Source of the DNA: Symbiodinium natans
Lineage: Eukaryota > Sar > Dinophyceae > Suessiales > Symbiodiniaceae
Assembly: GCA_905221605.1 (NCBI GenBank)
Contig: CAJNDS010001291.1
Coordinates: forward strand, 576,811 to 640,810
Reading direction: 5' to 3'
DNA length: 64,000 nucleotides
Shown: piece by piece, positions 38,120 to 49,735 of the stretch
Position numbering within the stretch: position 1 is the stretch's first letter
Layout: every line of letters begins with the position of its first letter
Program-made: the position numbers and the translations under genes
The notes under the pieces: generated by a model
Told to the model about the DNA's origin: nothing
Seen by the model: only the letters and a program-made list of their open reading frames with translations
Databases searched by the model: none

Positions 38120-41100
38120 ACCTCCTCCTGCCTCGCCAAATGCGCGTAGTCACTGGGGCGGTTGGTTTTTGCAACATCTGGAGTCCAAGGGGCCATGTGG
38201 CCGGAAGTATACCCAGCTGATGCTCATGATGCGCTCCCCTCCTGCCTCGTCAAATGCGCGCAGTCACTGGGGCAGTTGGTTTTTGCAACATCTGGGGTCC
38301 AGGGGGCCATATGGCCGGAAGTATACTCAGCTGATGCTCATGATGCTCCCCTCCTGCCTCGTCAAGTGCGCGCAGTCACTGGGGCAGTTGGTTTTTACAA
38401 CATCTGGAGTCCAGGGGGCCATGTGTCCGGAAGTATACCCAGCTGGACCCAGCTGATGCCCATGATGCTCCCCTCCAGCCTCGTCAAATGCGCGCAGTCA
38501 CTGGGGCAGTTGGTTTTTACAACATCTGGAGTCCAGGCGGCCATGTGGCCGGAAGTATACCCAGCTGATGCTCATGATGCTGCCCTCCTGCCTCGTCAAA
38601 TGCGCGCAGTCACTGGGGCAGTTGGTTTTTGCAACATCTGGAGTCCAGGGGGCCATGTGGCCGGAAGTATACCCAGCTGATGCTCATGATGCCCCCCTCC
38701 TGCCTCGTCAAATGCGCGCAGTCACTGGGGCAGTTGGTCTTTGCAACATCTGGAGTCCAGGGGCCATGTGGCCGGAAGTATACCCAGCTAATGCTCATGA
38801 TGCCCTGGGGCAGTTGGTTTTTGCAACATCTGAAGTATACCCAGCTGATGCTCATGATGCTCCCCTCCTGCCTCGTCAAATGCGCGCAGTCACTGGGGCA
38901 GTTGGTTTTTACAACATCTGGAGTCCAGGGGGCCATGTGGCCGGAAGTATACCCAGCTGATGCTCATGATGCTCCCCTCCTGCCTCGTCAAATGCGCGCA
39001 GTCACTGGGGCAGTTGGTTTTTGCAACATCTGGAGTCCAGGGGGCCATGTGGCCGGAATTATACCCAGCTGATGCTCATGATGCTCCCCGCCTGCCTCGT
39101 CAAATGCGCGCAGTCACTGGGGCAGTTGGGTTTTGCAACATCTGGAGTCCAGGGGGCCATGTGGCCAGAAGTATACCCAGCTGATGCTCATGATGCTCCC
39201 CTCCTGCCTCGTCAGATGCGCGCAGTCACTGGGGCAGTTGGTTTTTGCAACATCTGGAGTCCAGGGGGCCATGTGGCCGGAAGTATACCCAGCTGATGCT
39301 CATGATGCTCCCCTCCTGCCTCGTCAAATGCGCGCAGTCATTGGGGCAGTTGGTTTTTGCAACATCGGGAGTCTAGTGGGGCCATGTGGCCGGAAGTATA
39401 CCCAGCTGATGCTCATGATGATCCCCTCCTGCTGTGGCCGGAAGTATACCCAGCTGATGCTCATGATGCTCCCCTCCTGCCTCGTCAAATGCGCACAGTC
39501 ACTGGTGGGGCAGTTGGTTTTTGCAACATCTGGAGTCCAGGGGGCCATGTGGCCGGAAGTATACGCAGCTGATGCTCATGATGCTCCCCTCCTGCCTCGG
39601 TCAAATGTGCGCAGTCACTGGGGTAGTTGGTTTTTGCAACATCTGGAGTCCAGGGGGCCATGTGGCCGGAAGTATACGCAGCTGATGCTTATGATGCTCC
39701 CCTCCTGCCTCGTCAAATGCGCGCAGTCACTGGGGCAGTTAGTTTTTACAACATCTGGAGTCCAGGGGCCATGTGGCCGGAAGTATACCCAGCTGATGCT
39801 CATGTCCCCTCCTGCCTCGTCAAATGCGCGCAGTCACTGGGGCAGTTGGTTTTTGCAACATCTGGAGTCCAGGGGGCCATGTGGCCGGAAGTATACCCAG
39901 CTGATGCTCATGATGCTCCCCTCCTGACTCGTCAAATGTTCGCAGTCACTGGGGCAGTTGGTTTTTGCAACATCTGGAGTCCAGGGGGCCATGTGGCCGG
40001 AAGTATACCCACCTTTGACTCATGATGCTCCCCTCCTGCCTCGTCAAATGCGCGCAGTCACTGGGACAGTTGGTTTTTGCAATTTCGCAACATCTGGAGT
40101 CCAGGGGGCCATGTGGCCGGAAGTAAACGCAGCTGATGCTCATGATGCTCCCCTCCTGCCTCGTCAAATGTTCGCAGTCACTGGGGCAGTTGGTTTTTGC
40201 AACATCTGGAGTCCAGGGGGCCATGTGGCCGGAAGTATACCCAGCTGATGCTCATGATGCTCCCCTCCTGCCTCGTCAAATGCGCGCAGTCACTGGGGCA
40301 GTTGGTTTTTGCAACATCTGGAGTCCAGGGGGCCGTGTGGCCGGAAGTCTACCCAGCTGATTCTCATGATGCTCCCCTCCTGCCTCGTCAAATGCGCGCA
40401 GTCACTGGGGCAGTTGGTTTTTGCAATTTCGCAACATCTGGAGTCCAGGGGGCCATGTGGCCGGAAGTATACCCAGCTGATGCTCATGATGCTCCCCTCC
40501 TGGCTCGTCAAATGCGCGCAGTCACTGGGGCAGTTGGTTTTTGCAACATCTGGAGTCCAGGGGGCCATGTGGCCGGAAGTATACCCAGCTGATGCTCATG
40601 ATGCTCCCCTCCTGGCTCGTTTAAATGTGCGCAGTCACTGGGGCAGTTGGTTTTTGCAACATCTGGAGTCCAGGAGGCCATGTGGCCGGAAGTATACCCA
40701 GCTGATGCTCATGATGCCCCCCTCCTGCACTGGGGCAGTTGGTTTTTGCAACATCTGGAGTCCAGGGGGCCGTGTGGCCGGAAGTATACCCAGCTGATTC
40801 TCATGATGCTCCCCTCCTGCCTCGTCAAATGCGCGCAGTCACTGGGGCAGTTGGTTTTTGCAACATCTGGAGTCCAGGGGGCCATGTGGCCGGAAGTATA
40901 CCCAGCTGATGCTCATGATGCTCCCCTGCTGCCTCGTCAAATGTGCGCAGTCACTGGGGCAGTTGGTTTTTGCAACATCTGGAGTCCAGGGGGCCATGTG
41001 GCCGGAAGTATACCCAGCTGATGCTCATGATGCTCCCCTCCTGCCTCGTCAAATGTGCGCAGTCACTGGGGCAGTTGGTTGTTGCAACATCTGGAGTCCA

Positions 41101-42530
41101 GGGGGCCATGTGGCCGGAAGTATACCCAGCTGATGCTCATGATGCTCCCCGTCAAATGCGCGCAGTCACTGGGGCAGTTGGTTTTTGCAACATCTGGAGT
41201 CCAGGGGGCCATGTGGCCGGAAGTATACCCAGCTGATGCTCATGATGCTCCCCTCCTGCCTCGTCAAATGCGCGCAGTCACTGGGGCAGTTGGTGTTTGC
41301 AACATGTGGAGTCCAGGGGGCCATGTGGCCGGAAGTATACCCAGATGATGCTCATGATGCTCCCCTCCTGCCTCGTCAAATGCGCGCAGTCACTGGGGCA
41401 GTTGGTTTTTGCAACATCTGGAGTCCAGGGGGCCATGTGGCCGGAAGTAAACGCAGCTGATGCTCATGATGCTCCCCTCCTGCCTCGTCAAATGTTCGCA
41501 GTCACTGGGGCAGTTGGTTTTTGCAACATCTGGAGTCCAGGGGGCCATGTGGCCGGAAGTATACCCAGCTGATGCTCATGATGCTCCCCTCCTGCCTCGT
41601 CAAATGCGCGCAGTCACTGGGGCAGTTGGTTTTTGCAACATCTGGAGTCCAGGGGGCCGTGTGGCCGGAAGTCTACCCAGCTGATTCTCATGATGCTCCC
41701 CTCCTGCCTCGTCAAATGCGCGCAGTCGCTGGGGCAGTTGGTTTTTGCAACATCTGGAGTCCAGGGGGCCATGTGGCCGGAAGTATACCCAGCTGATGCT
41801 CATGATGCTCCCCTCCTGGCTCGTCAAATGCGCGCAGTCACTGGGGCAGTTGGTTTTTGCAACATCTGGAGTCCAGGGGGCCATGTGGCCGGAAGTATAC
41901 CCAGCTGATGCTCATGATGCTCCCCTCCTGGCTCGTTTAAATGTGCGCAGTCACTGGGGCAGTTGGTTTTTGCAACATCTGGAGTCCAGGAGGCCATGTG
42001 GCCGGAAGTATACCCAGCTGATGCTCATGATGCCCCCCTCCTGCACTGGGGCAGTTGGTTTTTGCAACATCTGGAGTCCAGGGGGCCGTGTGGCCGGAAG
42101 TATACCCAGCTGATTCTCATGATGCTCCCCTCCTGCCTCGTCAAATGCGCGCAGTCACTGGGGCAGTTGGTTTTTGCAACATCTGGAGTCCAGGGGGACA
42201 TGTGGCCGGAATTATACCCAGCTGATGCTCATGATTCTCCCCTCCTGGCTCGTCAAATGCGCGCAGTCACTGGGGCAGTTGGTTTTTGCAACATCTGGAG
42301 TCCAGGGGGCCATGTGGCCGGAAGTATCCCCAGCTGATGCTCATGATGCTCCCCTCCTGGCTCGTCAAATGTGCGCAGTCACTGGGGCAGTTGGTTTTTG
42401 CAACATCTGGAGTCCAGGGGGCCATGTGGCCGGAAGTGTACCCAGCTGATGCTCATGATGCTCCCCTCCTGCCTCGTCAAATGCGCGCAGTCGCTGGGGC
42501 AGTTGGTTTTTGCAACATCTGGAGTCCTAT
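38120..42530. repeat. Satellite array, 112-bp unit, about 39 copies
   Basis: A head-to-tail array whose unit contains TCAAATGCGCGCAGTCACTG, GCAGTTGGTTTTTGCAACAT, CTGGAGTCCAGGGGGCCATG, TGGCCGGAAGTATACCCAGC and TGATGCTCATGATGCTCCCC in that order. Most neighbours differ by a few bases. Some units are shortened (about 38,800, 39,430, 40,725, 42,040) or carry an 8-bp TTTCGCAA insert (40,083 and 40,427). Because 112 is not a multiple of three, each frame passes through all three readings. The long open frames are by-products and are not called as genes. The first unit is the most diverged; the last breaks off at about 42,526. Confidence 0.95.
40110..42180. repeat. Higher-order duplication inside the satellite
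   Basis: Variant units at about 40,110-40,860 recur in the same order at about 41,434-42,180. Examples are GTAAACGCAG, GGGGGCCGTGTGG with GTCTACCC, GCTCGTTTAAATG and a truncated CTCCTGCACTGGGG unit. The offset is 1,324 bp, dropping to 1,316 bp after an 8-bp insert in the first copy. A block of about twelve units was therefore duplicated recently. Confidence 0.85.
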
Positions 42531-42973
42531 CTGGAAACAGCGCCCGTGATTGCTCCTGCCTAAGCTTGCACTTGTGCTTTTCCCTGTAACACTAGCTTTC
42601 GTCCCTGTTGTCAGTAGTGAGCAGCCCTCAATGTGCTGTTTCGGCAACGCTGCCCTTGCTTGGTCCAGTAAGGCGAGGTCGCAGCTGGCAAGCCGGGCTG
42701 GCACTACTTGCTGCGCGACCGGTCCTCCCGGATAGCATCAGCCATCGGAACGCAAATGGATGCAAAATTGGCCCAAAATCTGTTTTGAACCAAATCGTTT
42801 CAAAGGAGGGCTCGGAGCAGAAGCTGCGCTTCAGAGTTGGTATCCTGCCAGCACACCTCGGCTACGTTGCTCTGCAGCTAAGACTGGCCGAGCGCTTCGT
42901 TCAGAAGAGCTCCTAAAGTTCTAAAGCGATTCATGAGCAACGTCTCATGCGTGTAGCCGCCCTAGCCGCATAG

Positions 42974-43220
42974 CCACTGGCAGGCTACAACTCTGCTGCC
43001 GTTGCTGCCAGCCGCGGGCAATGGGAAGTCGGCGGGCTGTTCGTCAAGGAGATGGCAGTCGCTGGGCACGATTTCATGCTAGGCTGGCCTAGTGAACCAC
43101 TTCTGTGTGTTTCAGTGGTTGCCAAGGGGCGGAGTCTGCAAGCTGACCTCATCAGCTACAACGCTTCCGTTGCCGGCTTCCAGCAAGGATCCTCGGGCAT
43201 CCCATTGAGATCATGTGCCC
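42974..43220 (+). pseudogene. PPR gene fragment, about two repeats
   Basis: One frame reads YNSAAVAASRGQWEVGGLF, then VKEMAVAGHDF, and later ADLISYNASVAGFQQGS. These match the helix A and B patterns of PPR proteins (S-Y-N-A, G-x-W, M-x-x-x-G). The piece between the repeats (about 43,087-43,125) does not match. It may hold a short intron, because TGTGTGTTTCAG ends at 43,116. An in-frame TAG lies at 42,971, so the exon cannot extend further left. PPR proteins act in organelle RNA processing; the target cannot be told. Confidence 0.55.
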
Positions 43221-44128
43221 ACGTGGGGGTGTCGCACATCCCGTATCGCGTGCTCGCGGTCGAACTCCCTCTAAACCCTCATTCCCGGAGAGCCCGAGAT
43301 TCGCCTAAGCCCTATAAGCTCGAAAAAGCCGTGCCAAGGCAGCCAGTGGACTGCAGCACTGGATCTTTTTCCAGCCCTGGCGCAGAGGACGCTGCACCTC
43401 GGCAGTCTGCAAGGTTCCACTAGAGGATGCGAAGCAAATCTTGAGGATCTTGAGGTTGGTGGAGCGTAGTAGAGCCCAAGGTCAGTCCCTGAACCTTTTT
43501 GCAGTGTAAACTACTGTTTTTCTGGCCGTCGACCTAGGCTCGACGGCTGTGCACGCTCGTCGAATATTCAGTCGCCAGTTGTCTTCGAGCATCCCCCTCA
43601 GACAGTCTAGCTTACCTACAAAAGGCCTCACATACACACTGAGCGATAATTACGTACAATGGGGTTCAAACGGTCATTCAAGTTGAGAATGGCTAGTGGA
43701 AATGGGTGGATCAGAACTATCCAGAATTCCAATTCAAAGCCCTGCTGTGGAAGGCTGCCAGATGTGTTTTCCGCGACGCTCGTTTCGGACACCCTGCGGC
43801 CTTCAATGCAGTGGCGCCGCTGGGCTTGAGAATGGGCAGGGCTTTGGGTCTCTATGACATGCAGTTGATCATTAGTTTCCTGAGAATGCAATCACGTGAG
43901 CATCGGTTTGCAACGAAAACTGCAGACACGATGCTCGTCAAATGGTACAGCCTGAAAAGACAGAAGGTCATGCCATCCGCTGCTTGGAGTCGCTGTGCGC
44001 CGTGGATGGGAGGCAGGGGGTTGGCATCCACTGCGCATGCATGCCCACCGGCAGCACCCGGCCCCTCATCCGCCCACGCGATTCAGGTGCCCATGAGGTG
44101 GAAGGGAAGCATGTCCCAAGCCAGGCCA
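43221..44128. other. Host DNA between PPR fragments
   Basis: Probably intron or decayed PPR sequence. The frame that opens at 43,706 and carries the next PPR match runs through part of it without recognisable repeats. Confidence 0.4.
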
Positions 44129-44300
44129 GACCTGATCTGCCATTCTACCAGCCTCGGTGCTGCTGGCGAATCCTCCCAGTGGGCCGTTGCAGTTGCCACT
44201 TTGTTTCATGGTTGGGCTCTGTTCCTTTGTTCAGGGGGCTGCGAGCTTTCACAATTCGCTTCAGAAACCTTGAGCCAGCAGGGTCTCCAGTGTGATATGA
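44129..44300 (+). CDS. PPR gene fragment (exon or relic)
   Basis: Within a 227-codon open frame (43,706-44,389) the segment DLICHSTSLGAAGESSQWAV continues AVATLFHGW, and later SQQGLQCD. The first part is a good PPR helix pair (D-L-I-C-x-x, then SQW-x-x-A). The second looks like the link to the next repeat. The remainder of the frame shows no repeats, so only this part is likely exon. Confidence 0.5.
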
Positions 44301-44694
44301 GACCTTCCGTAGTTGTAGTTGCGGGATGTTGTGGCATTGTCCTGATTAGGTTGCTACTACGTCGCTATGTGCAAACTCATGTTCAGTAGCTTACACACTG
44401 CATCATATGGCATCGGCCCCCAAAACTCAAAACCCAGCATTCGCAACTGACTTTTTTACAAAAGGAGGAGTTCGTGTCCAGCGCACAAAAAAAACCCGGA
44501 AGCCGAAGCCTAAGTCCAGGCCGCCACGAGCGACATGTCGGAGAGAGCCGTGCCTGCCGGCCTGCACTTGGTATGCCCGATGACCTGGGGGTTTTAAACC
44601 GCTTCCGTCCTTTATGACCCCTCCAGTATGAATGAAAGGGCGTTTGGCATCCTCAGTGTCACTGTTGACTACTGCCCACCTGTTGCCAAGCAGG

Positions 44695-44814
44695 CTGCCA
44701 GATGAGTTCGCGCTCACATCTTCCATGAGAAGCTTCCAGCGGAGTTCGCATTGGCCACGGGCCGTGGAGGTCCTTGACATGATGGCGTCGCTTTGCCTCG
44801 AAGACGTTGGCACC
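44695..44814 (+). CDS. PPR gene fragment (exon or relic)
   Basis: The segment LPDEFALTSSMRSFQRSSHW followed by PRAVEVLDMM fits one PPR repeat: D-E-F-A/S helix, then S-x-W-x-x-A-x-x-L-x-x-M. It lies 0.4 kb downstream of the previous PPR piece in the same direction. A single larger gene broken by introns, or several decayed copies, could both explain the pattern. Confidence 0.55.
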
Positions 44815-47511
44815 TGCAGTTCTGAGGGGTTCTCTGAACCGATCTGAACCGAACCAATCTCAACAGATTTTCAATGATGCAGCGAGGCTTGCTACACTGC
44901 GTCGGGATGCTGTGGCGGCGGCCAGTGTCGCGGCGCCTCTTTGGTCTGAGCCTTGCATCGGATCCCAAAGCCCCCAAAGTTGCACCTGTAGAGATGCAAA
45001 AAGCATGTTGTAGCGTCTACTCGATCGCAAGCGGGGTTTTGAGAGCTTCTGTCAAGGAGCTGTACCTGCTTTAAAGGGCCCTGTGAGGCTTAAAGGGCGA
45101 GAACGCAGCGACAACGCCAACCGCTAACTGCTAAGCGAGCACACCACCAGGGCTTTGGGAAGTACACCGCGGCATCATGGCAGCTTGCAATCCTCGCAGA
45201 CGCGTAAGTACACCTGGAGGATCCCTCCTCAAGTCCAGGCCATTCCAGGTGCCCATACCATAGCACATGTGCCTTGTCATGGAAAACCCCGTGTTCGGCT
45301 TCCATGGGCCCCACGCACACTCGCAATCCTCAATGTGTATTCCTACGAGGGTGGGACGACTCTGATAGTTGTGTGCACGTGTGATGCACAACCTGCCCAG
45401 TCATCGCGACAAGGAAAAGAAATTCGTGAGTTACGTGAGTTAGACGTTTCTTCACCATCAAAGTCCATATATACAGGAGCCTTTTCATTGGGCTGTCGCC
45501 CCTCCATAGTGGCACAAGACGTTGGTCAGTGCTTATAAGCCAATCTGTTGTCGGAGAAGACAGCGCGTTCCCAAGGAACAGCTTGCCATGTTGACGCACA
45601 TGGAGGCTGGGCCGGTTACCCAAGATACCCAAGAAAGGCAGGTGAGTTTCAGAACTGGGCCCTCGTGATGTTCATGCTGTAGAAGCAGTGTCGCAAAGGC
45701 CATAGTAGCTCGAACCCCTACATTGAGTCAAGGAAAGGGGTTGTTGCTGATTCATCCTTCCCGATTGTTCGGTGCAGTTGTGGCAATTAGGGTTCGTAGA
45801 TACAGATAGTTGCGGCTTACATGGAATGTCACGAAGACCTCAACGTATCCAGCCCCAAGCTGCAACAAACAGAAGCATCCCAAAGGTCCAAACCATCCTT
45901 CCTGACGCCGCTGCCCTGACGAACTGCTTGCGCGTGTGCAACTTTGGCGGATGTTTAGTACCGTACTTGTAGAAGGAGAGATTTCGCACTTGCTGGCACG
46001 GTTCGTCGCTCGCCATGCCTACGCAGATTCCCATGCCCAATCCGAAAAGCTAACCCTGTATCCCAGTGTTCTCACTCGGACACAGTGGGATGGCACGATT
46101 GCTATAGTCAACTGACCTAGTCTAGGTAATTGCTGTGAACCTTTTACCTGGAAACGGCAATGGGCTTTTTTGAAGAGTTGAAGAGGGTTTGCTTTCGTGG
46201 AGGCTCTGAGCAAGCTTGCACTTAGGGCTTAGGTAGCCAGTCAAACGCGGGTTGGTTGGGGTGGGGGGGGGGGGGGAGGGCGGGGCGTCCCGTTGCCCAC
46301 AAGGTTGTGGCAGTTGTGGCCCCACTTTGCTACAGCCATTCCTCTAATCTGAAGATCTGAAGGATAAGACCAGTCTTGACTCTAAGGCAGCCCTTCCGGA
46401 TGGCAAGATGCCCTGGAACTACTCGGGAGGCAAATGTCGAATAGATGTAGAAAAACCCTGAGCACATCACATTAGCGCTTATGTTCCTGCCTGTGGCAGC
46501 CTTTATAACGCCTCGTCCAGGCGAAAAGTGCTGGTCGACCAGAGTCTCAACAGCAGAAGCCAAAGCTTCCGACCGTATTCCTTGTCGTGCTGCACTGCTA
46601 GTCGCTGCCAGTCATGACTTCGTGGGTTGCTTAACGTCTTTTGTCTATGGGCTGGGAATCTTGAGCAGAGGCGTTTCGGACATGTCGCGATGTGCCACGG
46701 AATGCCAAAACGCGCCTCAGGATCGGGTTGGGTGCTGCCCTTGCTTCGTTGGCAAAGAGCATCTCATAGCAGCATTGGTGAAGGCTCACATGTAAGCGAA
46801 GATGTTCATTCTTCATGAACCAGATGCATCTGTTGAATGTAGTCGTAACTTGGTTGTGTTGACGGAATGCATGTCCTAATCATGCAAAGCCCGTAAGCAT
46901 ACTAGCAGAAGATCCAATAGTCCTGTCGATGTATGGGCAAGAAAGCACTCTGGATCCGATGGGTGTGAAGATGACTCCGCCAATGTTCCCCCAAGCATCA
47001 CAAAAGACTCTCCGAGTTCTAGATGACCGTCTAACTCAAGACTGTTTGCGTTGATGCCGAAAAGTCTGAGGCAAAAGAGTAGCACGGCATGTGTCTAGGC
47101 ATTCGGGCCGCCTGCACAAGGTTGCGCAAGATACTTGTAGTTCAGCCTGGCAGCATTGAGTCGCAGACATCGAAATTACGTACTGCCGACCCAAAGGCAG
47201 TCAGTGGCAAGCGGCTGTCCACCTCCTCTCGCAGTTTCCTGCAGCACGTCATGGTACAGACTTCAAGCAAGCTGCGCTTTTTTATGCGCGTCCAAGAGCC
47301 GAATTGCCTACTTGGTGCTTGAAGTCAAGAGCAGGGATCTCCTGGAGATGTCCACATAGCTGCATTTGGCTGGAGAGCTGGCTCCCAAGGTCAGCTAAAG
47401 CTATTGCATGCTATCGAATGACCTCCGTGGAGCTACCGCTCCTATAGTAGCCTGCTGCGAGATCATGGCTTGTCTCAATTCTTAGTCTTAATCTCTCTCA
47501 GTCATACAGTG

Positions 47512-47557
<46 letters not shown>

Positions 47558-47614
47558 ACTTTCTTTCTTTCGCTCCTTTTGGCTTCACTTGCAAACCTGA
47601 GCATCCAAGGCATA
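44815..47614. other. Host DNA between PPR fragments
   Basis: No recognisable repeat or domain. A G run (46,263-46,276) and, at the right end, a CT microsatellite (about 47,515-47,557) are the only clear features. Confidence 0.45.
47497..47580. repeat. CT microsatellite
   Basis: CTCT runs broken by single T insertions, just 5' of the next PPR exon, where they could also serve as a pyrimidine tract. Confidence 0.85.
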
Positions 47615-47618
47615 CGCA

Positions 47619-47813
47619 GTGCATCCTGACGAAGTGAGCTTCAACAGCGTTGTGGAGGCGTGTGAGAAGGCCCGCAGAGAGTGCGACAACGTGCTCAGCG
47701 CTTTCAGCGTCCTTTTCGGATCTGTCCGAGGCTGCGCAGTGGACGGTCGCTCTGGCACTGCTTTGGACTATGGAGCAGGCCGAGGTGCGTCATTTAACTT
47801 CGAACTGTCATGA
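47619..47813 (+). pseudogene. PPR gene fragment with a frame change
   Basis: Downstream of an ATACGCAG acceptor the frame encodes HPDEVSFNSVVEACEKARRE, the first helix of a PPR repeat. The matching second helix, QWTVALALLWTMEQAEVR (about 47,738-47,795), is in another frame. A one-base indel or an unseen intron must therefore lie between them. Together they would make one repeat plus part of the next. Confidence 0.55.
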
Positions 47814-48365
47814 GTCGCACCGTTTGAGATCGTTTGCGGACATTTCAGCAAAGTTGCATGAGAGGGTAAAGCTGGGCTTGAGATCATGCGGAAAGCACAA
47901 TAAGTGTCCGAAGAAAAGCTCTCGCTCGCTTCTTCCTGGTCTTGTGATGTCTTGGGCTTTTGTGTTTCCACTGCGTGTTGTGCCAAAGAACCCTGCTGAA
48001 GGTTTTGGCCAGCGCAGCTTGGATGATGCACAGAGCTATCCACAAGAAGTTTGATGAGGTTATTTCATCAAACCCTATTCAGTTTGACCTCGAGCAGCTT
48101 AGATTATTAATTTCATGGCCTCATTCGTAATGTTGCACGAGCACATCCATGTCTTACTGTTTATCTGAATTGAGCCAGGATGCTACAAACCAGCACACAC
48201 GCACAATGGAAAATATCGATGGGGAAGCTACTTGGAAGTCGCAGTCGGGTCCAGTGGCATCCAAGTCAGTCCGGCACCCCGTGCATCTGTACAAAATCAA
48301 ATCAACACCTACTGCGAAGTAGCTCTTACTGCACGCTTAGAGTCGATCTTTGTGACTCCTGATCA

Positions 48366-48430
48366 CAGGTGATCACCTACAGCTGCACCATCAAGGCGTG
48401 CAGCGCCAGCCTTAGCAAAGCCCAAGTCTG
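48366..48430 (+). pseudogene. PPR repeat fragment
   Basis: After a TGATCACAG acceptor the frame reads VITYSCTIKACSASLSKAQV and then reaches a stop (TGA, about 48,434). V-I-T-Y-x-x-x-I-x-A-C is a PPR first helix. Only half a repeat remains. Confidence 0.5.
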
Positions 48431-48534
48431 CCTGTGATCACGAGGGCTTAGTAATTAATTCTGTCTTTGAGGTTAATGCTGGGCAACAGGTTTCTGTTGG
48501 GCTGGACGGGTGATGGTGGATGCCCAGAGGAGTT

Positions 48535-48840
48535 TGAAACTATCAGCTCTCTAAGAAAGGAGACACAGAGAGAAATAGAGAAAAACAATCTATAAGAGAG
48601 GGATGAGGGAGAGAAGAGGGAAGAGAGAACCGAGACAGACTATGACTGCCCTACTCCTACTGCTACTGCTACTCTACTTCTTCTTCTTCTTCTTCGACGA
48701 CGACGACGATTACCACTAGCTCACTAGCACCACCACTTCCACTTCCACCTCCACTACCACTACCACTTCTAATACGAGTCCTCTACTAGTTCAGTCACTG
48801 CCACTTTTACTACGACTCCTCTACTGGTTCAGTTTCTTCT
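48535..48840. repeat. GA-rich and TAC/TTC/GAC trinucleotide repeats
   Basis: AGAGA-rich DNA (48,550-48,635) is followed by imperfect CTA, TTC, GAC and CAC trinucleotide runs (48,648-48,800). Frames across it are low-complexity artefacts. Confidence 0.85.
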
Positions 48841-49031
48841 GCTAGATTTTTCTGGTAGCTTGTTGCTTGTCGATGCTGTGCATTCTTATTTCTCGTACTA
48901 ATACGATACAGCTTTAGCTTCTTGATCGGTTCTTTAATTTTAACGCTACGCGACCCGCCTCGGCCCGGCCCAGCGCATCCGAGTGAGAATGGTGATTCCG
49001 CAGCGCCCAAGTCGCTGGACCCCAAGCAATA

Positions 49032-49169
49032 AGGGTTGGGTTTCGGGTTTAGGGTTCCGGGTTTATGGTTTATGGTTTGGGGTTTAGGGTTGAGGGTTAG
49101 TTTAGGATTGAGGGCTTAGGGCTCAAGGTTCACGCTTTGGGGTTTAGGGTTTTTTTGGGTTTAGGGTTC
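49032..49169 (+). repeat. Degenerate telomere-like TTTAGGG tract
   Basis: Four exact TTTAGGG units (near 49,048, 49,083, 49,143 and 49,160) stand among variants such as TTTCGGG, TTTATGG, TTTGGGG, TTGAGGG and TTTAGGA. TTTAGGG is the telomere repeat of plants and dinoflagellates. The G-rich strand runs 5' to 3' to the right, so a chromosome end would lie on the right, which is where viral DNA begins. At about 140 bp and this degenerate, it is an internal relic or subtelomeric copy, not a working telomere. Confidence 0.7.
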
Positions 49170-49330
49170 AAGACGGTTCGGCTTGGATTGATCGTAGGGT
49201 TGAGCCAGGCCCCTGAGGGGGGGGAAGGGGGGGGGGGGAAGGGGGAGGGGAGTTAGCCATAGCCATGCCCCAACTTATGTTTCACCCCCCCGAACGCCTC
49301 ACACGTTTTTTTGCTAGGGTATACCCTACG
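49170..49330. other. Host-virus junction zone
   Basis: Host-like DNA with G runs (49,217-49,251) changes to A/T-rich DNA within about 100 bp. A perfect 14-bp palindrome, TAGGGTATACCCTA, sits at 49,315-49,328, just inside the composition change. No terminal inverted repeat or target duplication can be judged, because the other viral end is outside the window. Confidence 0.5.
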
Positions 49331-49379
49331 TTTTCCAATTTCCAACAATTTTTCCTCATTTTTGACATCCGACCCTCAA

Positions 49380-49735
49380 CCATTCCTAACAAAAATTTCA
49401 ATAAAATATTAATAATTTTATGATAAAATATATTAAAAATTTCATCATAAAATTTATCAAAATTTTTCAAAACATAATATTTCAAAATTTGCATAAAAAT
49501 AATATTTCAAAATTTTTCAAAACATAATATTTCAAAATTTTCATAAAAATAATTTTCTAAAATTTTCATAAAAATAATTTTCCAAAATTTTCATAAAAAT
49601 AATTTTCCAAAATTTTCATAAAAATAATTTTCAAAATTTTCATCGTAAAAATCTTTCAAAAATATTTGTTGAAAAATTGCATTTTTATAAATTATCTTTG
49701 TAAAAAAATCCTTGTAAATTTTTTTTTATCAAAAT
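49380..49735. repeat. A/T-rich tandem repeats at the viral edge
   Basis: Units of about 25 bp near AAAATTTTCATAAAAATAAT repeat four to five times (about 49,535-49,640). They are preceded by two 50-bp copies starting AATTTTTCAAAACATAATAT (49,461 and 49,511). No gene is present. Repeats of this kind often lie in or next to the terminal repeats of linear viral elements. Confidence 0.75.

Noticed and set aside
38162-42549. Many overlapping 70-260-codon frames in the satellite
   Set aside because: The 112-bp unit is not a multiple of three, so the same peptides recur in shifting frames. No start or codon pattern sets one frame apart.
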